NCBI GenBank assembly: GCA_903838565.1
Contig: CAILZB010000079.1
Coordinates: 1-62,895, forward strand
Length of the DNA stretch: 62,895 nucleotides
Source: an uncultured beta proteobacterium
GTDB taxonomy: Bacteria; Pseudomonadota; Gammaproteobacteria; Burkholderiales; Burkholderiaceae_C
Direction of reading: 5' to 3'
The notes beneath the pieces were generated by a model, which saw nothing but the letters and a program-made list of their open reading frames with translations, did not search any database and had not been told where the DNA came from. Both the position numbers and the translations under genes were made by a program. Positions 52,478 through 61,499 of the stretch are shown one piece after another (positions within the stretch are counted from its first letter, which is position 1; the number at the start of each line of letters is the position of its first letter).

Positions 52478-53779
52478 TTAAGGCCGTTCCTTCAAGGTCT
52501 GCATGTGGGCCAGGATGTCGGCAACCACTTTGTTGTCAACCTCCCTCAAGGCGGGCATGTTGTCGTCTGGATGGCCGTTGAGGATGTTGTGCATGGCGTG
52601 CCACGGATCCTCTTTGGTCAAGCGGCCGATGAACCGTTTTCCGACGTAGCGACCTTCCATCCCATGGCAACCGGCGCACATGGTGCGGTAGTGGGCGGCA
52701 CCCCTTGCGGCGTCACCGCGCGCGACTCCGGTGCGGGGATCGATCAGGGCATCCATATCGACCTGGCCATAGCTCACGAAATTGGCCAGATCCTGCAGGT
52801 CGCGGTACTTCATCACGGCACCAAAGATGTGGACGCTGCTGCGAAGAATTCCCACGATCTTTTCCGGATCGGCTCCGGCCATGGCACGGATCCCCCTGAT
52901 GCCGGTAGCATGGATGCCAGTGGCATTGCGGCCTTGGTTGCCCTTGTAATCCCAGCCGTGGCATTCCTTGCAGCGCCAGGTTTCAGCTGGGGCGTTGGCG
53001 AAATAGCCCTTGGCTGGATACGACGGATGCGGCAATGCCTGGCGCTGACCGCCAGACTGCAGTTGCCAGTCGTCAAACAAGCGGCCGCCGTTGGCAATCG
53101 AGGCCGCCAGATTGATGCTCGGCAGCGTCTGCAACGAAGACAGCATCCTGGTCACAGCATCTTCACCGAGCGTCCTGAGCGCCGGCATATTTCCACCGGG
53201 GTGCCCATTGATGATGGTGTGAAGAACTTCAAAGGGACGTGCCCGCGCCGAGTCGCCCAGCGGCTGCGTCTGGCGCAAGTGGTCGCCGTCGATCCCGTGG
53301 CAATTCGCGCAGACCGTGGCAAAGACCTTGTCGGTGGAACCGGCAACGGGTTTGATTCGACGTGAGGCCTCGAGCAGCCTGGGCATATCCATCTGCCCGC
53401 TCACGATGAAGGAGGCAAGATCGGCGCGATCTGTTTCGTCCAGCAGTTCCTCGTAAGGGTGGTTGGCGTCCTTGAGGATCGCGATGATCGAAGCCGGATC
53501 AGCCTTTTGCTTTGCGGCGACACCGATGATGCCGTTGGCGCCCTTGTAATCCCAGCCATGGCAAGACACGCAGCGCCAGGAGTCAGCGGCCGAGAGGCGC
53601 ACCTGCTTGGTCTTGAAGACGGGATTCGGGTGATTCGGAGCGCGCCCCTTGTTCTCCAGGGCGAAGTTGTCATAGAGACGGCCCCCACGCACCAACGACG
53701 CAGCGTCTTGGGCGATCGCCAGCGACCCGCCTAGACTTGCAAACAAAACCACCAGGGTGGCTAACGTTTTGTGTTTCAT
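52478..53779 (-). CDS. Tetraheme c-type cytochrome made of two tandem diheme halves
   Basis: A 433-residue periplasmic protein with a signal peptide (~1-24) and four CxxCH sites at 70, 157, 270 and 368. The two halves (~30-220 and ~228-430) repeat the same order: GGRLYDN/GGRLFDD, WRC-x-x-CHGWDYKG, C-x-NCHG/C-x-GCHG, and NGHP-x-x-NMPALR. So it arose by duplication of a diheme unit of the cytochrome c class with CHGWDYKG motifs. The ATG is preceded by AAGGAG. It is the first gene of the cytochrome cluster, with an FNR-type box ~110 bp upstream. Probable electron carrier or terminal reductase subunit; the substrate is unknown. Confidence 0.88.
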   Translation of the reverse strand: MKHKTLATLVVLFASLGGSLAIAQDAASLVRGGRLYDNFALENKGRAPNHPNPVFKTKQVRLSAADSWRCVSCHGWDYKGANGIIGVAAKQKADPASIIAILKDANHPYEELLDETDRADLASFIVSGQMDMPRLLEASRRIKPVAGSTDKVFATVCANCHGIDGDHLRQTQPLGDSARARPFEVLHTIINGHPGGNMPALRTLGEDAVTRMLSSLQTLPSINLAASIANGGRLFDDWQLQSGGQRQALPHPSYPAKGYFANAPAETWRCKECHGWDYKGNQGRNATGIHATGIRGIRAMAGADPEKIVGILRSSVHIFGAVMKYRDLQDLANFVSYGQVDMDALIDPRTGVARGDAARGAAHYRTMCAGCHGMEGRYVGKRFIGRLTKEDPWHAMHNILNGHPDDNMPALREVDNKVVADILAHMQTLKERP

Positions 53780-53885
53780 TGTCCTACTCCTTGCAAACAT
53801 CCAATCAATTGAAAATCATTTTATGGCTGATGCTATTGATCGGATAAGGCATTAGACCTTTGCGCGAGTCGTTCTTGCCATTGAT

Positions 53886-53899
53886 TGACCGACATCAAA
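53886..53899 (-). promoter_or_regulatory. FNR/ANR-type box upstream of the cytochrome cluster
   Basis: TTGAC-CGAC-ATCAA differs from the FNR consensus (TTGAT-N4-ATCAA) at one position. It lies 107 bases upstream of the tetraheme cytochrome start. A possible -10 (TCTAAT, minus strand 53856-53851) lies further downstream. It suggests anaerobic induction. Confidence 0.5.
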
Positions 53900-54070
53900 C
53901 ATTTCCGGGTTTGCCGGCAACACGGGTCGCTCAGTTGACCCCGCCCCTTGCGTCGCGATCTGCGAAATGTTTGACCCAAGGGCCTTCTGCCTCAAGGCAT
54001 TTGGGCATTGCTCACCGTTCACGCCATCATTCACGAATGTGAATTCGCGCGGCCGCCCCCGCAAGCGCTG

Positions 54071-55114
54071 TCAATCCGGAACCACTGAAACCCCATGCAA
54101 GGCCAAGCCCAGGCGCACCACCTCGCCCCGTTGCAGCACAGCGCTCAGGTCCCGCGACACGACGAGCACCGAGCCCAGCTCGGTGTCGAAGCTGTACTCG
54201 TAACCGCTGCCCAGATAAGCCCGCTTCACCAGCTTGGCCGCCATGCCGTCGCCGTTGCGTTGGATCAGCCAGGCCTCGGGCCGCACCGCCACTTTCACGG
54301 CTCCGGGGTTGACGCGGATCGAGGACTGGATCGTCAGCGGCCCCAGCGTCACGCTGCCGTTGTCGTGCGCGATGGCGGCGAACAGCACAGCCTCCCCCAT
54401 GAAACCGGCGACAAATTCGCTTGCGGGGCGTTCGTACAGTTCCTGCGGCGTGCCGCGCTGTGCGATGCGGCCCTCGTTCATCACGATGATGTGGTCGCTC
54501 ACGGCCAGCGCTTCGCTCTGGTCATGCGTGACGTAGGCCACGGTGAGTAGCAGGCGCTGCTGCAGGCTGCGGATCTCCTCGCGCATCTCGCGCCGCAGGC
54601 GTGCATCCAGGTTGCTCAGGGGCTCGTCGAACAGCAGCACCGCAGGCTCCAGCACCAGCGCGCGCGCCAGTGCCACGCGTTGCTGCTGCCCGCCCGAGAG
54701 TTCGCTCGGCAGGCGAGCGTCGAAACCGACCAGGCCGACCGAGCGCAATACATCCTGCGCGCGGCGGCGTGTTTCAAGCTTGCTGACACCGCTCATCTTC
54801 AAACCGTAGCCCACGTTGGCGAGCACGTCCATGTGCGGAAACAGCGCATAGCTCTGGAACATCATGCTCAGATTTCGCTCCGAAGGACCCAGCGCGGTGA
54901 CGTCTTTTCCGTCGATAAGCACTTGGCCTGAAGTCGGCGACTCCAGACCCGCGAGCATGCGCAGCGTCGTGGTCTTGCCGCAGCCCGAAGGCCCGAGGAT
55001 GGTGGTGAGCGTGCCCCGCGGTACCTCGAAGCTCACGTCATTCACCACCAGCGGCGCGGATTCGTCCGTCCCGTAGCGTTTGCTGATGTTCCTGAATTCG
55101 ATGCCGTGGTTCAT
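54071..55114 (-). CDS. ABC importer ATPase, FbpC/PotA-like
   Basis: A 347-residue ATPase, third gene of an Fe(III)/phosphonate-type importer. Walker A GPSGCGKTT, signature LSGGQQQR, Walker B VLLFDEPLSNLD, switch His THD; C-terminal TOBE region ~270-345. It follows the permease gene by 16 bp on the minus strand. The ATP-binding family does not define the substrate; the two-domain permease and the binding protein point to ferric iron or 2-aminoethylphosphonate. No clear Shine-Dalgarno sequence. Confidence 0.88.
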   Translation of the reverse strand: MNHGIEFRNISKRYGTDESAPLVVNDVSFEVPRGTLTTILGPSGCGKTTTLRMLAGLESPTSGQVLIDGKDVTALGPSERNLSMMFQSYALFPHMDVLANVGYGLKMSGVSKLETRRRAQDVLRSVGLVGFDARLPSELSGGQQQRVALARALVLEPAVLLFDEPLSNLDARLRREMREEIRSLQQRLLLTVAYVTHDQSEALAVSDHIIVMNEGRIAQRGTPQELYERPASEFVAGFMGEAVLFAAIAHDNGSVTLGPLTIQSSIRVNPGAVKVAVRPEAWLIQRNGDGMAAKLVKRAYLGSGYEYSFDTELGSVLVVSRDLSAVLQRGEVVRLGLALHGVSVVPD

Positions 55115-55130
55115 GGGTTCGTTCTCTCGA

Positions 55131-57335
55131 TTACGCGGGGATGGCGATGGTTGCCACGGCGGCCGTGCGTCGCCCCAAGGAGCGTTCGCCCACCAGGAAC
55201 TGAATCAGCGCCACGCACAGCGACATCAGCACGATCAGCACCGTGCAATAGGCCAGCGCCACGCCATAGTCGCCGTTGCCCACGCGGCCGATGATGTAGG
55301 TCGTGGCGAGTTCGTTCTCCGCCGTCACCAGGAAGATCACCGCGCTCACTGTCGTCATGGCGCGCACAAAGCTGTACACCAGCGCCGCCACGAGCGCGGG
55401 CTTGAGCAGCGGCAGCACCACGTGCAGCAGCGTCTGCACGGTGGACGCCCGCAGCATGAGCGAGGCCTCGTCCAGCGACCGGTCGAGTTGCTTGAACGCC
55501 GCCGTGCCCGCGCGCACGCCCACCGGCAGATTGCGGAACATGAAGCACAGCATGATGATGAGCGAGGTGCCGGTGAGCTCGAACGGCGGCACGTTGAAGG
55601 CCAGGATGTAGCTCACGCCCAGCACCGTTCCGGGGATGGCAAAGGCCAGCAAGGCCGCAAACTCGAACAGCCCCTGGCCCAAGAAACGGGTGCGCGCCAG
55701 CAGCCAGGCGATGAGCAGCCCCAAGCCCGCCGTCACGGGTGCTGCGCCCGCGGCCAGCTTGAGCGTGGTGAAGAGCGAGTTCCAGGCCGTGCCGGCCCAG
55801 ACCACGCCGAACGCTCCCCACTCCAGCGCAAACGCGGTGTGGAAGTGTTGCAAGGTTGGCGTGTAGTCGCGGCCCCAGGTCTGTACCAAGCCGCCCGCGA
55901 AGGCGAACAGGTACACCACCACAGTGAACGCCAGCCAGGGCAGCGCCACCGCATACACCACTGTTCGCACCCGCTGCGGCAAGGCCATGGGCAGGCCCGA
56001 GTCGCCCTTGCCGCTGACGGTGGTGTAGTTCTGTTTTCCCAAAACGCCGCGTTGCAGGGCAAAGGCGCCCAGCGCAAACAGCGTGAGAATCCAGGCCAGA
56101 GACGCCGCCATGCCCTGGTCGTTTTGCGCGCCCACGATGGCAAAGAAGATTTCGGTGGAGAGCACGGAGAACTGCGCGCCCACGATGATGGGGTTGCCGA
56201 AGTCGGCCATGCTCTCGATGAAGCCCACCAGAAACGCGTTGGCCAGACCGGGCGCGAGCAGCGGCAGCGTGATGCTGAAGAAGGTGCGCTGCGGGTCGGC
56301 ACGCAGCGTGAGCGCGGCCTCCTCCAGACTCGGTGACACGCCCTGCACCACGCCGCGCATAATCATGAAGGCGATGGGTGTGAAGGCGAACATCTGCGCC
56401 ACCCAGACGCCGAACAGTCCGTAGAACCAGCGCGTGGGCTCGATGCCGAAAGCGACTTCCAGAAACTGATTCACCACGCCGGCGCGGCCAAACAGCAGGA
56501 TCAGGCCCAGGCCCACGACGAAGGGCGGCGTGATGATGGGCAACATCGCCAGCGCCTTGAGCGCGCCCTGCCAGCGCCGTTCGCCGCGCTCGGCCATCAG
56601 CGCCATCATCGTCCCCAGTACGGTCGTGCCGGTGGCCGACAGCAGGCCCAGGAACAGCGTGTTCCAGGCCACGCCGCAGCGCTGGCCGCCGCCCAGGCAA
56701 CTCAGGCTCCAGATACGGTCCGTGCCAACGCGCGCGACCAAAGCCGACATGGACCACTGCCCCTGTTCCGACAGGAAGGCGCTCACGAGTGCCTTGCCCA
56801 CCGGATACGCGATGAAAAGCAGCAGCAGCAAGCCACAGCCGACGACGCTGGCGGCGACGAAGAGATCGCCCTTGAACAGGCCACGCCGCGCCAGGCCGAA
56901 TGCGAACAGCAACACCAGGGATGTGATGAGGACAAAGCCGCCTATGCCGAGCCCGAATTGATTGACCGTCAGTTCACCGAACAGTGCATTGAGCAGAGCA
57001 AAGCTCCAGCCTTTCGCGCCAATCATGAAGCCAGCAAGCAGCAACCCGGCACCTCCGATGAGACCCCCTGCGATCAGCCAGCGGCTCTGCGCTTTGCCCG
57101 GCGCTTCGAACAGCGACACGCTCGCCAATGCCAGGCCCACGACACCGAACCAGAGCCAACTGCGTCCGTACTGAACGGCCTGAATGGCTCCGCTGGCGCT
57201 CTCCGGTCCACCGAAGACCTGCGGCAGCACCAGATACCAGGCGGCATCCTGGAGGGCGTACCAGGGCAGGAACAGGAAGGCCACGGCGCCCAGCGCGAGC
57301 CAGAAAGCGATGGCCCTGTTGGGATGGCGCTTCAT
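55131..57335 (-). CDS. ABC importer permease with two fused permease domains, FbpB-like
   Basis: A 734-residue inner-membrane protein with two BPD_transp_1 domains (~235-430 and ~515-710) and an unusually long N-terminal membrane region (~10-210) with five or more extra hydrophobic segments. EAA loops read LEEAALTLRADPQRTFFSITLPLLAPGL and LDEASLMLRASTVQTLLHVVLPLLKPAL. It is longer than typical FbpB (~500-560), because of the N-terminal extension. Sits 19 bp after the binding-protein gene and 16 bp before the ATPase. Confidence 0.88.
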   Translation of the reverse strand: MKRHPNRAIAFWLALGAVAFLFLPWYALQDAAWYLVLPQVFGGPESASGAIQAVQYGRSWLWFGVVGLALASVSLFEAPGKAQSRWLIAGGLIGGAGLLLAGFMIGAKGWSFALLNALFGELTVNQFGLGIGGFVLITSLVLLFAFGLARRGLFKGDLFVAASVVGCGLLLLLFIAYPVGKALVSAFLSEQGQWSMSALVARVGTDRIWSLSCLGGGQRCGVAWNTLFLGLLSATGTTVLGTMMALMAERGERRWQGALKALAMLPIITPPFVVGLGLILLFGRAGVVNQFLEVAFGIEPTRWFYGLFGVWVAQMFAFTPIAFMIMRGVVQGVSPSLEEAALTLRADPQRTFFSITLPLLAPGLANAFLVGFIESMADFGNPIIVGAQFSVLSTEIFFAIVGAQNDQGMAASLAWILTLFALGAFALQRGVLGKQNYTTVSGKGDSGLPMALPQRVRTVVYAVALPWLAFTVVVYLFAFAGGLVQTWGRDYTPTLQHFHTAFALEWGAFGVVWAGTAWNSLFTTLKLAAGAAPVTAGLGLLIAWLLARTRFLGQGLFEFAALLAFAIPGTVLGVSYILAFNVPPFELTGTSLIIMLCFMFRNLPVGVRAGTAAFKQLDRSLDEASLMLRASTVQTLLHVVLPLLKPALVAALVYSFVRAMTTVSAVIFLVTAENELATTYIIGRVGNGDYGVALAYCTVLIVLMSLCVALIQFLVGERSLGRRTAAVATIAIPA

Positions 57336-57354
57336 CGCAATGTCGCGTATGGCA

Positions 57355-58368
57355 TCAATGCGGCAGAGAATTGACTTCCTTCTCCCACTTGGCGATCAGG
57401 CGCTTGCGTTCGGCGCTGGCGCCGTACTTGGCGTAGTCGTAATTGATGAACTTGATCTTCTTGAAGTCGGGGACGCGCGGGTCCACCTTGGCCGCCTTGT
57501 TGGAAGGCACCTGGAATTGCTTGGCCGCGGCGGCCATCTCCTGCGCTGCGGGCGTCAGCGCCCACTCGTAGAACTTCTTCGCGGCGTCCAGGTTGCGCGC
57601 GCCCTTGATGATGCTCATGGAGCCGATCTCGGCGCCCGTGCCTTCGCTCGGAGTGATGGTCTCGACCGGAAAGCCGTTCATTTTTTCGCCCGGCCCGTCG
57701 TGCACAAAACTGATCGACACCGCCGTTTCTCCGCGCGCCACGGCCTTGATCGGACCGGTACCGGAGCGCGTGTACTGGCTCACGTTCTTGTGCAACGCCT
57801 TGAGGTACTCGAAAGCCTTGTCTTCCCCCATGAGTTGCACCAGCGTCGCCACCATGGTGTAGGCGGTGCCGCTGGCGGCGGGATTCGCGACCTGAATGTC
57901 ACCCTTGTAGATCGGCTTGAGCAGATCGGCCCAGCTCCTGGGCGCCGGAATCTTCTTCTTCGCGAGCAACTCGGTGTTGTAGCCAAAGCCCAGCGGACCG
58001 GAGTAGATGCCCACGGTCCTGTAGCCCGACTGCTGTGCCTGCTGCTGCGACCAGGGCTGCAGCTGAGCCAAGGCCGGTGACTTGTACTCCAGCGACAGGC
58101 CCTGCTCTGCCGCCTGCAGATGCGGGTCGCCGGTGCCGCCGAACCAGACGTCGGTCTTGGGGTTCTCGCGTTCAGCGACCAGCTGCGCCAGCGCCTCGCC
58201 CGAGCCCTTCATGCTCAGATTCACCTTGGTGCCGGTGGTGCGGGCATAGACCGTGCTGATCATGTTGCACCATTCGGCCTGCACCGAGCAGATGATGTTG
58301 ACCTGACCCTGCGCCGACGCGGCGACGGACGCCAGCAGCCAAGCTGCGGCCACGATGGATTTCTTCAT
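57355..58368 (-). CDS. Periplasmic substrate-binding protein, FbpA-like
   Basis: A 337-residue family-1 binding protein. Signal peptide ~1-21 (ending ASAQG). The mature start VNIICSVQAEWCNMISTVYARTTGTKVNL and the later VWFGGTGDPHLQAAEQG, NPAASGTAYTMVATLV and SISFVHDGPGEKMNGFP are typical of the Fe(III)/AfuA-2-aminoethylphosphonate group. Two cysteines (CSV, EWC) early in the mature part may form a disulfide. The canonical adjacent Tyr pair of ferric FbpA is not obvious, so the ligand is uncertain. A 17-bp palindrome lies 11 bases upstream of the start. Confidence 0.86.
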   Translation of the reverse strand: MKKSIVAAAWLLASVAASAQGQVNIICSVQAEWCNMISTVYARTTGTKVNLSMKGSGEALAQLVAERENPKTDVWFGGTGDPHLQAAEQGLSLEYKSPALAQLQPWSQQQAQQSGYRTVGIYSGPLGFGYNTELLAKKKIPAPRSWADLLKPIYKGDIQVANPAASGTAYTMVATLVQLMGEDKAFEYLKALHKNVSQYTRSGTGPIKAVARGETAVSISFVHDGPGEKMNGFPVETITPSEGTGAEIGSMSIIKGARNLDAAKKFYEWALTPAAQEMAAAAKQFQVPSNKAAKVDPRVPDFKKIKFINYDYAKYGASAERKRLIAKWEKEVNSLPH

Positions 58369-58378
58369 GGGGACTTCC

Positions 58379-58395
58379 GGGTAACTTGATTACCC
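58379..58395. promoter_or_regulatory. Palindrome in the leader of the FbpA-like gene
   Basis: GGGTAA-N5-TTACCC is a perfect inverted repeat 11 bases upstream of the start codon, overlapping the region before the GGAAG ribosome binding site. It could be an operator or a hairpin that limits translation. Confidence 0.4.
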
Positions 58396-58516
58396 TGCAA
58401 GCTTAACCGTTGTCCGGCGTGAAGGTCATGGGGAAAATACCCGTCCGATGGCCGCTTTCACGCGATAAGACGACAGATATTCAGTCGCTGTTGCGGGGTC
58501 GCGTCAGCCTTCAGCA

Positions 58517-58531
58517 TGAAACTAAGTTACA
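58517..58531 (+). promoter_or_regulatory. Candidate HexR box upstream of zwf
   Basis: TGAAACTAAGTTACA agrees with the HexR consensus (TGTARTWWWAYTACA) at 12 of 15 positions. A second half-site TGTAACT lies at 58549-58555, making a 7-bp-arm inverted repeat with AGTTACA (58525-58531). The hexR-like gene itself follows zwf. Confidence 0.5.
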
Positions 58532-58558
58532 GTACGGTTTTCATTTGATGTAACTCGC

Positions 58559-60016
58559 ATGAGCTTTGACCTCGTTTTGTTTGGCGGTACCGGCGATCTG
58601 GCGTGGCGCAAGCTGATGCCAGCCTTGTTCCAGGCGTTTCGCCACGGCACCTTGCCCGAGGGTGGGCGCATCATCGGCGTCGGGCGTGAAGACCTGAGCC
58701 ACGACCAGTACCGCGCGCGCATCCACGAACGCTTCAACGACGTCGATCTGGCCAAGCGTCCCTCGGAAGAAGAGTTCACACGCTTTGCGCAGCTGATCGA
58801 GTTTGTGCGCATGGACCTGTCCAGGCCGGACGACTACGCGCTTCTGGCGACAAGGCTGCACGAGCGCAACGCCGACACCGTGGTGATGTACGTGGCCACC
58901 GCGCCTTCGCTCTTCACCGTGGTGTGCGAGCAGTTGGGCGCCGCCGGTCTGAACACGCCCAAGACGCGCATCGTGCTGGAAAAGCCCCTGGGTCACGACC
59001 TTGCCTCCAATCGCGCCATCAACAAGGCGGTGTGCAAGGTGTTTGGCGAGAAGCAGGTGTTCCGCATTGACCACTATCTGGGCAAACCGGCGGTGCAGAA
59101 CCTGTTTGCGTTGCGCTTTGGCAATGCCCTGTTCGAGCCGCTGTGGCGGCGCGAACACATCGCCAACATCCAGATCACGATCGCCGAGGAGCTCGGCGTC
59201 GAAACCCGCGGCGCGTTCTACGAGACCACTGGCGCGCTGCGCGACATGGTGCAGAACCACGCGCTGCAACTGCTGTGCGCCATTGGCATGGAGCCACCGA
59301 TCAACGCCCACGCCGACGCCATCCGCGACGAGAAGCTCAAGGTGCTGCGATCCCTCAAACCCTGGACGCCAGAGTCGCTGGGCCAGGACGTGATCCGCGG
59401 CCAATACGCGGCCGGCAACATCCTGGGTGCGGCCGTTCCGGGCTACCGCGAAGAGCTGGGCGTGAACCCCGAGAGCCACACCGAGACCTTTGTCGCGCTG
59501 CGCACCGAAATCTCCAATTGGCGCTGGGCCGGCGTGCCTTTTTACATTCGCACCGGCAAGCGTCTGGCGGGTCGCGATGCGCGCATCGTGGTGAACTTTC
59601 GTCCGACGCCACACGCGATCTTCAACTCGCAGATCGGCGCCTCCAACAGCCTGGTGATCAACCTCCAGCCCAAGGACGGACTGGAGCTGCACCTGCTGGC
59701 TCAGGGCACGAGCAACCGGCGTCAGCAGCAGCAGGGCTTAAGCCCGGTACAGCTCGATCTGGACTTTGACAAGCGCTTTGGCAGCGGGCGCGTGGGCGCT
59801 TACGAGCGGCTGTTGCTGGAAGTGATCGACGGCCGATTGAACCTGTTCGTGCGCAGCGACGAGCAGGAAGAGGCCTGGCGCTGGGTCGAACCGATTCTGG
59901 ACCACTGGAAGAACGACGCGCAGGGACCGCGTCCTTACGCTGCCGGAACCTGGGGCCCGAGCGCTTCCAGCGCCATGATAGCGCGTGACGGCTATTGCTG
60001 GAGCGAGGAGAACTGA
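58559..60016 (+). CDS. zwf: Glucose-6-phosphate 1-dehydrogenase
   Basis: A 485-residue NADP-dependent dehydrogenase that opens the Entner-Doudoroff and pentose phosphate routes. The nucleotide-binding GGTGDLAWRKL, the substrate-binding signature RIDHYLGKP and YIRTGKRL are present, and the length is normal. No clear Shine-Dalgarno precedes the ATG; the leader contains a probable HexR site. Its TGA overlaps the hexR ATG by one base. pgl, edd and eda are not adjacent in the window. Confidence 0.97.
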   Translation: MSFDLVLFGGTGDLAWRKLMPALFQAFRHGTLPEGGRIIGVGREDLSHDQYRARIHERFNDVDLAKRPSEEEFTRFAQLIEFVRMDLSRPDDYALLATRLHERNADTVVMYVATAPSLFTVVCEQLGAAGLNTPKTRIVLEKPLGHDLASNRAINKAVCKVFGEKQVFRIDHYLGKPAVQNLFALRFGNALFEPLWRREHIANIQITIAEELGVETRGAFYETTGALRDMVQNHALQLLCAIGMEPPINAHADAIRDEKLKVLRSLKPWTPESLGQDVIRGQYAAGNILGAAVPGYREELGVNPESHTETFVALRTEISNWRWAGVPFYIRTGKRLAGRDARIVVNFRPTPHAIFNSQIGASNSLVINLQPKDGLELHLLAQGTSNRRQQQQGLSPVQLDLDFDKRFGSGRVGAYERLLLEVIDGRLNLFVRSDEQEEAWRWVEPILDHWKNDAQGPRPYAAGTWGPSASSAMIARDGYCWSEEN

Positions 60017-60864
60017 TGCTTGAACGCATCAAGGCCTCGCTCTCTTCGCTGGCTCCCGCCGAGCAACGCGTCGGCGCCTTGGTTCTGGCCGACCCGCGGG
60101 CCTTTGCCAATCTGCCGGTGAGCATCCTGTCGGACCGGGCCCACGTGAGCAAGCCCACGGTGGTGCGCTTTTGCCGCAGCATGGGTTACGACGGACTCTC
60201 CGATTTCAAGCTCAAGCTCGCGGGCAACGTGAGCGAAGGCGTACCCTTCATCCACCGCAGCGTGGACGCCGACGACAAGATCAGCGACGTCATGGTCAAG
60301 GTGATCGACAACACCGTGGCCGCGTTCCTGAAATACCGCAATGACGCGCGCCCGCTGGCCATGGAAAAGGCGGTGGAGATCCTGGCCGCCACCTACAAGA
60401 CGGGCCGGCGCATCGAGTTCTGGGGAGCAGGAAATTCGGGCATCGTGGCGCAGGACGCGCAGCACAAGTTCTTTCGCCTGGGCGTCAACGCCATCGCCTA
60501 CAGCGACGGTCACATGCACGTCATGAGCGCGTCCATGCTGGGCCCGGGCGACTGCGTCGTGATCGTCTCCAATTCGGGCCGCACGCGCGACCTGATGGAC
60601 GCCTGCGACATCGCCAGGCGCAACGGCGCCACCACCATCGTGATCACCGCCAGCGGAACCCCTTTGGCAAGCGCCGGCCACATCCACCTGGCTGCCGACC
60701 ACCCCGAAGGCTTCGACCGCTACAGCCCGATGGTGTCGCGCCTGCTGCACCTGTTGGTGATCGATATCCTGGCTACCGCTGTGGCGCTGCGCATCGGTGG
60801 AGCCACGCTGCAGCCGCGCCTGGAAGCGATCAAGAACAACCTGCGCAGCAAGCGTTACGCATGA
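60016..60864 (+). CDS. hexR: RpiR-family transcriptional regulator HexR
   Basis: A 282-residue regulator. The N-terminal HTH_6 domain (~1-77) contains [31 protein letters not shown]. The C-terminal SIS sugar-phosphate-binding domain (~110-250) contains [20 protein letters not shown] and [21 protein letters not shown]. In proteobacteria HexR senses KDPG and represses zwf and Entner-Doudoroff genes. The position directly after zwf and the candidate box upstream fit autoregulation. Translationally coupled to both zwf and ruvC. Confidence 0.92.
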   Translation: MLERIKASLSSLAPAEQRVGALVLADPRAFANLPVSILSDRAHVSKPTVVRFCRSMGYDGLSDFKLKLAGNVSEGVPFIHRSVDADDKISDVMVKVIDNTVAAFLKYRNDARPLAMEKAVEILAATYKTGRRIEFWGAGNSGIVAQDAQHKFFRLGVNAIAYSDGHMHVMSASMLGPGDCVVIVSNSGRTRDLMDACDIARRNGATTIVITASGTPLASAGHIHLAADHPEGFDRYSPMVSRLLHLLVIDILATAVALRIGGATLQPRLEAIKNNLRSKRYA

Positions 60865-61409
60865 GAATCTTGGGCATCGACCCCGGCCTGCGCACCACGG
60901 GCTTTGGCGTGCTCGATGTGCAGGGGTCGGCGCTGAGCTACGTCGCCAGCGGCACCATCAGCACCCTGCATCTGGACACGGCGGATCTGCCGGCGCGCCT
61001 GGGCGTGCTGTTCGACGGCATCCGCGAAGTGGTGGAGCGCTACCAGCCGGATCACGCCGCCGTGGAAATCATCTTCGTCAACGTCAATCCGCAGTCCACG
61101 CTGCTGCTGGGACAGGCGCGCGGCGCCTGCATCACGGCGCTGGTGTCGCGCCAACTGGGCGTGGCGGAATACACCGCGCTGCAGATGAAGAAAGCCGTCG
61201 TGGGGCACGGTCGGGCCGCCAAGTCGCAGGTTCAGGAAATGGTGATGCGCCTGCTGCGGCTGCCGGGCCTTCCCGGCACCGACGCAGCAGACGCGCTGGG
61301 GCTGGCGATCACGCACGCTCACGTGGGTCAGGCCATGAGCCGCCTGGCGCAGGCCACATCCCTGCAGCGCAAGAATACCGGCAGCTACAAAGACGGACGC
61401 AGCCACTGA
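60861..61409 (+). CDS. ruvC: Holliday junction resolvase RuvC
   Basis: A 182-residue structure-specific endonuclease that cleaves Holliday junctions with RuvAB. Acidic active-site residues are at Asp7 (ILGIDPGL), Glu69 ([22 protein letters not shown]), Asp141 and Asp144 ([11 protein letters not shown]). Its ATG overlaps the hexR stop (ATGA). This placement, away from ruvAB and behind a sugar-metabolism regulator, is odd. Three hairpins follow, the first containing the stop codon in its loop. Confidence 0.97.
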   Translation: MRILGIDPGLRTTGFGVLDVQGSALSYVASGTISTLHLDTADLPARLGVLFDGIREVVERYQPDHAAVEIIFVNVNPQSTLLLGQARGACITALVSRQLGVAEYTALQMKKAVVGHGRAAKSQVQEMVMRLLRLPGLPGTDAADALGLAITHAHVGQAMSRLAQATSLQRKNTGSYKDGRSH

Positions 61410-61491
61410 GGCTGCGTCGATCGGAGTTCCTTCGGGGAATCCGCAAACCGTCGATCTGAAGGGATTGCCACGCGATCGTGGCGACCCCTTC
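61396..61491. terminator. Three successive hairpins between ruvC and a cytochrome gene
   Basis: Hairpin 1 (61396-61418): GACGCAGCC/GGCTGCGTC, perfect 9-bp stem with the ruvC TGA in its 5-base loop. Hairpin 2 (61422-61443): 9-bp stem with one mismatch closed by a C(TTCG)G tetraloop. Hairpin 3 (61458-61491): GCCACG-CGAT-CGTGGC extended by GAAGGG/CCCTTC. The genes converge here, so the set probably terminates both. Confidence 0.7.
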
Positions 61492-61499
61492 GCGTCAGA

